NCBI GenBank assembly: GCA_021203685.1
Contig: JAJQAS010000288.1
Span: 1-19,139 of the forward strand
Length of the DNA: 19,139 nt
Source of the DNA: Clostridiales bacterium
Lineage (GTDB): Bacteria; Bacillota; Clostridia; Oscillospirales; Oscillospiraceae
Reading direction: 5' to 3'
The position numbers and the translations under genes were made by a program. Below, one piece after another: positions 14,375 to 19,139 of this stretch. The notes under the pieces were generated by a model. That model was not told where the DNA came from and did no database searches. It saw nothing but the letters and a program-made list of their open reading frames with translations. Position 1 is the first letter of the stretch; every line of letters starts with the position of its first letter.

Positions 14375-14920
14375 ATGAACGAGAAAACCCGTATCCTGTG
14401 CCGGACCGCCTTGCTGCTGGCCCTGGCCGTCATCAGCCAGTTTTTCAAGAACACCTCGGTGTACATCACCGGCCCCATCGTCAACTGCATTTTGCTCATC
14501 GCGGTGCTGTCCTGCGGGCTGGCCAGCGCCGCCGCCCTGTCCGTCATCACCCCCATCACCTCCTGGCTCATCACCGGCAGCCCTGTGATGAGCGCCATGC
14601 CGATGATCCCCTTCTGCATCATGGGCGGCAACTTCCTGCTGGTGCTGTGTACCTGGCTGTTCGTGCGGAAAAAGGACTCCAACGCCAGCCTGATTTTGGG
14701 GATGGCTGTCGGTTCCATGGTGAAGGCCGCTTTTATGGCCGTCACCATCGTCCTGCTGGTGCTGCAGCTGCTGGGGCCGTCCTCCGGCCTGCCGGAGGCG
14801 GCACTGACCGTCGCAAAGACCACCTTCTCTGTCACCCAGCTCATCACCTCGCTGCTGGGGTCCCTTCTGGCCTTCCTGGTGCGGCAGCCGCTGAAAAACG
14901 TCCTGAAACACCCGCGTTGA
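14375..14920 (+). CDS. ECF transporter S component, substrate unknown
   Basis: S components capture a vitamin or other micronutrient and work with the shared EcfA/A'/T energising module, which is not in this window. The 181-residue protein is strongly hydrophobic with about five to six membrane segments. It has the family's N-terminal RTALLLALAVISQF helix, then GPIVNCILLIAVL, MSAMPMIPFCIMGGN, a middle helix ending before RKKDSNASL, and two later helices, ending in a short basic tail. The start at 14375 has a GGAGAGAGG site upstream; an in-frame ATG at 14342 overlaps the -10 box and is unlikely. No known riboswitch precedes it, so the substrate cannot be guessed from regulation. A strong bidirectional terminator follows. 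Confidence 0.8.
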   Translation: MNEKTRILCRTALLLALAVISQFFKNTSVYITGPIVNCILLIAVLSCGLASAAALSVITPITSWLITGSPVMSAMPMIPFCIMGGNFLLVLCTWLFVRKKDSNASLILGMAVGSMVKAAFMAVTIVLLVLQLLGPSSGLPEAALTVAKTTFSVTQLITSLLGSLLAFLVRQPLKNVLKHPR

Positions 14921-14933
14921 CCTGATATTCCAA

Positions 14934-14976
14934 GCAGAAAACCGCCGCAGAGTTGCGTTCTGCGGCGGTTTTCTGC
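14934..14976. terminator. Long bidirectional terminator
   Basis: A perfect 17-bp stem, 14934-14950 with 14960-14976, has core ACCGCCGCAG/CTGCGGCGGT flanked by AAAA and TTTT. The loop is 9 nt. It lies between convergent genes (ECF S component on the plus strand and the hydrolase on the minus strand) and can serve both. Confidence 0.85.
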
Positions 14977-15010
14977 TGTCAAATAATGTACGATTCAAAC
15001 GGGCGGGTGC

Positions 15011-15793
15011 TCACTGCACAGCGAAGATCTCCTCCCCGTCGCTGTAATAGACCGCCGCGCCCAGCCGGGTCAGGGCGACCTGACATCCCACCTGACGCAG
15101 CGCGTCCACGGTGCGGGGGTCCTCCCGCTTTTCCTCGCTGCTGGTGATGACGGCGTAACGGGGCGTCAGCGCGTGGAAGAGCCGGGGCAGCGCCCGCTGG
15201 TAGTGGCCGTGGTGGGGGACTTTCAGCCAGTCGCAGCGCTCCGGCCCACTATCCAGATACTCAGCGAGACGAGCCTCCCGGGCGTCCCCTGTGAAGAGGA
15301 AAGTGTTGCCGCCGTGGCGGACGTGGACGAGCAGCGAGGCGTTGTTGCGCTCGTCCCGGGCATAGTGCTTCTTCCGGGGCGGCAGCAGGGTGTAGCTGAC
15401 CCCGTCCAGTCGCAGTTCCTCGGCGGAGCGGACTTTGCCGGGGGATACGCCGTGTTTTTTCAGCACCAGACGGTACTGCTGGCTGTCCTTGTTATGGCTG
15501 AGCAAAGGGCTTTCCAGCACCTGCTCCACCGCCAGCCGTTTGAGGATCTGGTGGACGCCGCCCACATGGTCTGCGTCGAAGTGGGTCAGCACCAGGCAGT
15601 TCAGCCGTTCCACTCCCAGCTCCAGCAGCGTCAGGGCCAGCTCCTTGCCGTGTTCCCGGGAGCCGGTGTCGATGAGCACCGTGCTGTGAGGCGTGGTGAT
15701 GAGAAAGGCGTCCGCTTTGCCCAAATTGAAGCAAATCAACCGGAAGGAGCAGTCCCCGGCCTCCGGCGGGACAAGGGGCAGCGCGAGGGGCAT
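15011..15793 (-). CDS. Metallo-beta-lactamase-fold hydrolase, ComEC/Rec2-like
   Basis: The 260-residue protein is a stand-alone MBL domain of the ComEC C-terminal type. Residues about 20-43 read LICFNLGKADAF to VLIDTG. The metal-binding motif is HFDADH at 71-76, FTGD is at 167-170 and KVPHHGH at 191-197. There are no membrane segments or signal peptide, so it is probably a soluble cytoplasmic phosphodiesterase or nuclease-like hydrolase; the substrate is unknown. The start at 15793 is supported by GGAGG 7 nt upstream. The frame is open further upstream, but that is out-of-frame overlap with the preceding gene. It is third in a leftward operon, 38 nt after the DUF2971 gene. It ends just before the bidirectional terminator. 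Confidence 0.85.
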   Translation of the reverse strand: MPLALPLVPPEAGDCSFRLICFNLGKADAFLITTPHSTVLIDTGSREHGKELALTLLELGVERLNCLVLTHFDADHVGGVHQILKRLAVEQVLESPLLSHNKDSQQYRLVLKKHGVSPGKVRSAEELRLDGVSYTLLPPRKKHYARDERNNASLLVHVRHGGNTFLFTGDAREARLAEYLDSGPERCDWLKVPHHGHYQRALPRLFHALTPRYAVITSSEEKREDPRTVDALRQVGCQVALTRLGAAVYYSDGEEIFAVQ

Positions 15794-15831
15794 GGCGGTT
15801 CCTCCTTCGTCGGTTGGTTCGTTGGTTTTCT

Positions 15832-16677
15832 TTAGGGAAAGCTCCGCCGCAGCGGACAGGCGGACAGGGAAAGCTTTTCGGCCAGACGGCGCAGGCCGTG
15901 GTCCCGCAGATAATCCTGCAAAATGGGCAGGGACTGGGTGGACTCCGGGCCAACGATGATCTCGGCGACCAGATCCTCCAGCGTCAGCCCCGCCCGCTGA
16001 CACATCCGGTCCAGCCGCAGGGGGTAATACTTCTTGATGCGGTCTGGGGAGATGTGATACCCAGGCTGGACGTTGAAATACTCCTGCTCAAAGGGGGAGA
16101 CCACCAGCCGCACCTCGTTTTCGCAGGCGAAGGAGGGATGCTTGAAGGCGGCGGAGCAGACCCACGCCGCGTGGAGGGCCTCCTGCACCTGGGGCTGCTC
16201 TCCCTCCAGGGGAGAGACCGTCCGGGCCAGTCGGTAAAAAACCTCCACCAGCGGGTGCTCCGTCATGTCGTCCTGGTAAAAGACCGTCTGGAGGGACAGC
16301 GCCCCCACCGCCAGCCGCTGGAGCCTGTCGCCGTAAAAGGCGATGCAGACCCCCTTGCCCCGGTTGCCATAGCGTTCCCACTGGGCGGCGTCGTCCCGGT
16401 AGCGGGAAAAGCAGGCGGCGTAGGCGGAGTAGGCGAACTCCTTTTTCAGCTCCTGGTCAAAGAGCCGCCGGGTGGCCCGGGCCAGAGCGTTGCTCCCCTC
16501 CCCTTCCAGCCGGACACAGACAGCCTTGGCCAGTCCCCGCATGAACAGCCGCATCTCGGAGGCATCGTTCATGTTCAGGATGTTGTTGACCCGCAGCTCC
16601 GCGTTGCGGAGGATGCCGTCCAGAGCCTGGAAGTCGGTATAGTGGTAGAGGACAACGCTGTTTTCCGACTGTGGCAT
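15832..16677 (-). CDS. DUF2971 family protein
   Basis: The 281-residue protein has the DUF2971 pattern. It has an N-terminal LYHYTDFQALDGIL, then LRVNNILNMNDASEM, a central ACFSRYRDDAAQWERYG with GKGVCIAF, and a FACENEVRLV motif before the C-terminal part. DUF2971 proteins are found across bacteria, often as accessory genes, and have no firmly assigned activity; I do not assign one. There is no signal peptide or membrane segment. The start at 16677 follows the TetR stop by 2 nt, with AGGAGG 7 nt upstream inside the tetR end, so the two genes are translationally coupled. The C-terminus is Arg/Leu-rich. Confidence 0.8.
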   Translation of the reverse strand: MPQSENSVVLYHYTDFQALDGILRNAELRVNNILNMNDASEMRLFMRGLAKAVCVRLEGEGSNALARATRRLFDQELKKEFAYSAYAACFSRYRDDAAQWERYGNRGKGVCIAFYGDRLQRLAVGALSLQTVFYQDDMTEHPLVEVFYRLARTVSPLEGEQPQVQEALHAAWVCSAAFKHPSFACENEVRLVVSPFEQEYFNVQPGYHISPDRIKKYYPLRLDRMCQRAGLTLEDLVAEIIVGPESTQSLPILQDYLRDHGLRRLAEKLSLSACPLRRSFP

Positions 16678-16679
16678 GG

Positions 16680-17276
16680 TCAGTCCTCCTGGGCGCGATC
16701 GGCGCCGGCAGTGGCGTTGGACTGGAGCAGGAACGTAAGCAGACGGCTCAGCTCCTGAGGCGGAATGGGATTTTCCTCACAAATCCAGGTGTTGAGCAGG
16801 GCGGTCATGCCGTAGACGGTGTAATTCAGCACATAGGGGAGGTTGGCCGCCTGCTGCGGGGTGGTGGCCCGCTGTTTCAGGTAGGGCAGGGTCATCTCCT
16901 TCAGCCGCTCCACCAGGTAGAGGTGCTCCCCCGACTCAAACAGCAGGCGGGTCCGGGCGGGATTCTCCGTCAGGGCATTGACCAGCGACTTGATCAGCAC
17001 GTCCAGGGCAGGCGGGTCCTCCACCTCATGGGCAGTTTTCAGAAGGAAAAAAATTCGGTCGATGTACTCCTGGTCCAGCTCGTCCCGGACCTCCCGGATG
17101 TTGGAGTAGTGGTTGTAGAAGGTTTTGCGGTTGACATCGGCGGTGGCGGCCAGCTCGCTGACGGTGATTTTGCTCATCGGTTTTTCCCTCATCAGGGTCA
17201 GCAGGGCGTTCTGGATGGCCTGGCGGGTCTTTTTCTGCCGTCGGTCCAGAGGCTTAGGGGTCTGTGCGTCGTTCAT
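16680..17276 (-). CDS. TetR/AcrR family transcriptional regulator
   Basis: The 198-residue protein has an N-terminal TetR DNA-binding domain: KKTRQAIQNALLTLMREKP, then KITVSELAATADVNRKTFYNHY (about residues 37-58), where the recognition helix ends with the usual TFYNHY. The C-terminal half is helical and diverse, so the ligand is unknown. It is the first gene of a three-gene operon with the DUF2971 and MBL-fold genes and is divergent from rpoB. It probably represses its own operon; an AAATT-GTT-AATTT dyad at 17346-17358 in the shared upstream region is a possible operator. The start at 17276 has GAGGTG 10 nt upstream. Confidence 0.88.
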   Translation of the reverse strand: MNDAQTPKPLDRRQKKTRQAIQNALLTLMREKPMSKITVSELAATADVNRKTFYNHYSNIREVRDELDQEYIDRIFFLLKTAHEVEDPPALDVLIKSLVNALTENPARTRLLFESGEHLYLVERLKEMTLPYLKQRATTPQQAANLPYVLNYTVYGMTALLNTWICEENPIPPQELSRLLTFLLQSNATAGADRAQED

Positions 17277-17345
17277 GGTTGCTGTACACCTCTGTAAATA
17301 ATCATCAATTGTTTCATATGCTTCACTCGCCTGGCAAACATGAAT

Positions 17346-17358
17346 AAATTGTTAATTT
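17346..17358. promoter_or_regulatory. Possible operator dyad upstream of the tetR operon
   Basis: A perfect AAATT-GTT-AATTT inverted repeat lies about 70 nt before the TetR start codon in the intergenic region shared with rpoB. It is AT-rich and short, so chance is possible. No other strong dyad is seen between 17277 and 17450. Confidence 0.25.
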
Positions 17359-17452
17359 TGCAAAGTTTCTCTGGCGGCAGTCCGAAAGCCCGTCGATCCA
17401 GGCAAAAGAAAAAACAGAAGGAAACCCTCCTGTTTATTTTAGCAGAAAAGGA

Positions 17453-17481
17453 TTGACAATTCCGCCGAAACATGGTACGAT
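17453..17481 (+). promoter_or_regulatory. Strong SigA-type promoter of rpoB
   Basis: A perfect TTGACA (17453-17458), 17-nt spacer, TACGAT (17476-17481). The predicted transcript begins about 17488, leaving a leader of about 215 nt before rpoB. Confidence 0.8.
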
Positions 17482-17704
17482 GAAGTGCTTTACAAGTTGA
17501 ACGCAGCACCTTTCCTTTTACCTTACAAAGAAAGGATACCACGTTTCAGGAAAAAGAGCAAGAGGGCAAGCAATATCTTTTTCAACGTTGCCGGGCGTGT
17601 CATGCAAACACGTAAGCCGGTGTTTTGTGGAGTTTGACCAATTTCATCTGCCGCCCCACAGGGGAACGGACGGCAAACTACGGAAATCGGAGTGTGATTC
17701 ATCT
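17482..17704 (+). promoter_or_regulatory. Long structured rpoB 5' leader
   Basis: No reading frame of note. Candidate hairpins are CCTTTC...GAAAGG near 17509-17536, CCGG-CGTGT with ACACG-CCGG (17591-17620), and GCCGCCCC with GGGG...CGGC (17650-17674). None is followed by a T-tract. The only SD-like sequence before the ATG is GGAG about 12 nt upstream, a longer spacing than usual. The leader may control rpoB expression, but no known RNA family was recognised. Confidence 0.4.
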
Positions 17705-19139
17705 ATGATCAAAGAAGTCTACTTCGGCAACACCCTGAGAAGGAGCTTCGAACGGAAACGGACCATCATCGACATGCCCAGCCTGCTGGACATCCAAAAG
17801 AAGAGCTACAAATGGTTCCTGGAAACCGGCCTTCGGGAGGTTTTTAAGGACGTTGGCTCCATTACCGACTACCAGGGCAATCTGGAGCTGTCCTTCGTGG
17901 ACTACACCATGAACGAGCCGCCCAAGTACAACGTGGAGGAGTGCAAGGCCAGAGACGCCACCTATGCCGCCCCCATCAAGGTCCATGTCCGTCTGCGCAA
18001 CCGAGAGACCGACGAGATCAAAGAGCAGGAAATTTTTATGGGTGATTTCCCGCTGATGACCGAGGGCGCCACTTTCGTCATCAACGGCGCGGAGCGCGTC
18101 ATCGTCTCCCAGATCACCCGTTCCCCCGGCATGTACTACGGCCGGGAGACAGACAAGGCGGGCAACGTCATCTATTCCACCACCGTCATCCCCTACCGGG
18201 GCGCGTGGCTGGAGTACGAGACTGATGTGAACGACACCTTTTATGTCCGCATCGATAAAAACCGCAAGATCCCCGTCACCTGCCTGCTGCGGGCCATCGG
18301 CCTGAAGACCGACGCGGAGATCCTGGAGGTCTTTGGCGAGGACGAGCGCATCGTCTCTACCCTGGAGAAGGACACCTGCAAGACCTACGAGGACGCCATG
18401 CTGGAGATTTACCGCAAGCTGCGCCCCAGCGAACCTCCCACGGTGGACTCCTGCGAGAGCCTCATCCAGTCCATGTTCTTCGATCCCCGGCGGTACGACC
18501 TGTCCGACGTGGGCCGCTACAAGTTCAACAAGAAAATGGATATAGCCCGCCGCCTCACCGACCGCGAGGTCGCCCAGCCGGTGGTAGACCCCTGGACCGG
18601 CGAGATCATCGCCATGCCCGGCGAGGTGCTGACCCGGGAGCGCGCCCGCGAGATGGCGACCCGGGGCGTCAACGAAGTGCTGGTGGTCGTGGGCGACAAG
18701 GCCGAGGACCGCAAGACGGTCAAGGTCTTTGCCAACTCTATGATCGACATCTCCAGCTACGTGGACTTCGACCCGGAGGAGATCGGCATCAGCGTCCCCG
18801 TCCGGTTCAGCGTCTTTAAGGAGCTGTACGAGACCTATTCCGGCGAGGAACTGAAACAGCAGCTCAAGGAGCATATTGAGGAGCTGATCCCCAAGCACAT
18901 CATCGTGGACGATATGCTGGCCTCCGTCAACTACCTGAACTGCCTGGCCCATGGCATCGGCACCAAGGACGACATCGACCACCTGGGCAACCGCCGCCTG
19001 CGCTGCGTGGGCGAGCTGCTCCAGAACCAGTTCCGCATCGGCTTCAGCCGCATGGAGCGGGTCATCCGGGAGCGCATGACCATCCAGGACCTGGACATCG
19101 TCACCCCCCAGTCCCTCATCAACATCCGTCCCGTCACCG
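17705..19139 (+). CDS. rpoB: RNA polymerase beta subunit RpoB, N-terminal part (runs off the window)
   Basis: The first 478 codons of the catalytic beta subunit. It opens MIKEVYFGNTLRRSFERKR, then IIDMPSLLDIQKKSYKWFL. It has the beta1 lobe signature GDFPLMTEGATFVINGAERV, then SQITRSPGMYYGRE, and YRGAWLEYETD. The last visible segment, GFSRMERVIRERM followed by TPQSLINIRPVT, stops just before the rifampicin-resistance cluster (the FFGSSQLSQFMD region). No stop or lesion occurs in the window. The gene has its own promoter and a divergent TetR gene upstream. The ribosomal protein genes rplJ and rplL, which precede rpoB in many bacteria, are not immediately upstream. Confidence 0.97.
   Translation, partial: MIKEVYFGNTLRRSFERKRTIIDMPSLLDIQKKSYKWFLETGLREVFKDVGSITDYQGNLELSFVDYTMNEPPKYNVEECKARDATYAAPIKVHVRLRNRETDEIKEQEIFMGDFPLMTEGATFVINGAERVIVSQITRSPGMYYGRETDKAGNVIYSTTVIPYRGAWLEYETDVNDTFYVRIDKNRKIPVTCLLRAIGLKTDAEILEVFGEDERIVSTLEKDTCKTYEDAMLEIYRKLRPSEPPTVDSCESLIQSMFFDPRRYDLSDVGRYKFNKKMDIARRLTDREVAQPVVDPWTGEIIAMPGEVLTRERAREMATRGVNEVLVVVGDKAEDRKTVKVFANSMIDISSYVDFDPEEIGISVPVRFSVFKELYETYSGEELKQQLKEHIEELIPKHIIVDDMLASVNYLNCLAHGIGTKDDIDHLGNRRLRCVGELLQNQFRIGFSRMERVIRERMTIQDLDIVTPQSLINIRPVT

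Noticed and set aside
17405..17440. Terminator-like imperfect hairpin with T-rich tail upstream of the rpoB promoter
   Set aside because: The stem has a mismatch, the tail is broken, and no rightward gene lies upstream that would need it.
17699..18982. 427-codon minus-strand frame opposite rpoB
   Set aside because: The plus strand is unmistakably rpoB; the antisense translation is low-complexity and matches nothing.

Overview
The window looks like chromosomal DNA of a GC-rich, spore-forming gut Clostridia member, probably Oscillospiraceae. The evidence is a spoIIID-type gene start, a Firmicutes-type RpoB, an ECF S component, Clostridia-type phosphofructokinase, and promoters and ribosome-binding sites of standard Firmicutes form. 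The assignment is by inference; there is no rRNA gene.

Positions 1-755 appear to be the end of an integrative element that extends off the left edge: a helix-turn-helix protein of the kind carried by conjugative elements, a small Cys/Arg-rich protein and several inverted repeats. It abuts a spoIIID gene (leftward, start at 875) that is cut inside its DNA-recognition helix at about 756.

Positions 1000-8704 hold a rightward type I-C CRISPR-Cas locus with unusual features. Its order is cas3 (broken by two apparent one-base losses in homopolymers), cas5c, cas8c, cas7c, then a 134-residue reading frame that joins the N-terminal part of Cas4 in frame to the C-terminal half of Cas2. The rest of cas4, all of cas1 and the start of cas2 are deleted. 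A normal-looking leader and promoter follow, then one intact 33-nt repeat, one spacer and a degenerate end repeat. The Cas8c is 917 residues long because its C-terminal helical (Cas11-like) domain is present in three tandem copies. An internal SD-ATG lies within the first copy. The locus therefore has a complete crRNA-surveillance module (Cas5c, Cas8c, Cas7c), no adaptation module, a minimal array and a doubtful effector nuclease.

Positions 8729-12802 (leftward) encode a very large secreted subtilisin-like protease with six Ig-like repeats, a Big2-like domain and three fibronectin-like domains. Next come a 6-phosphofructokinase (leftward), an ECF transporter S component (rightward) and a long bidirectional terminator. 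A leftward three-gene operon follows: TetR regulator, DUF2971 protein and ComEC-like metallo-beta-lactamase-fold hydrolase. The window ends inside rpoB (rightward), which has its own strong promoter and a leader of about 220 nt.

The most notable features are the Cas8c domain triplication, the Cas4::Cas2 deletion chimera, and the element boundary within spoIIID.
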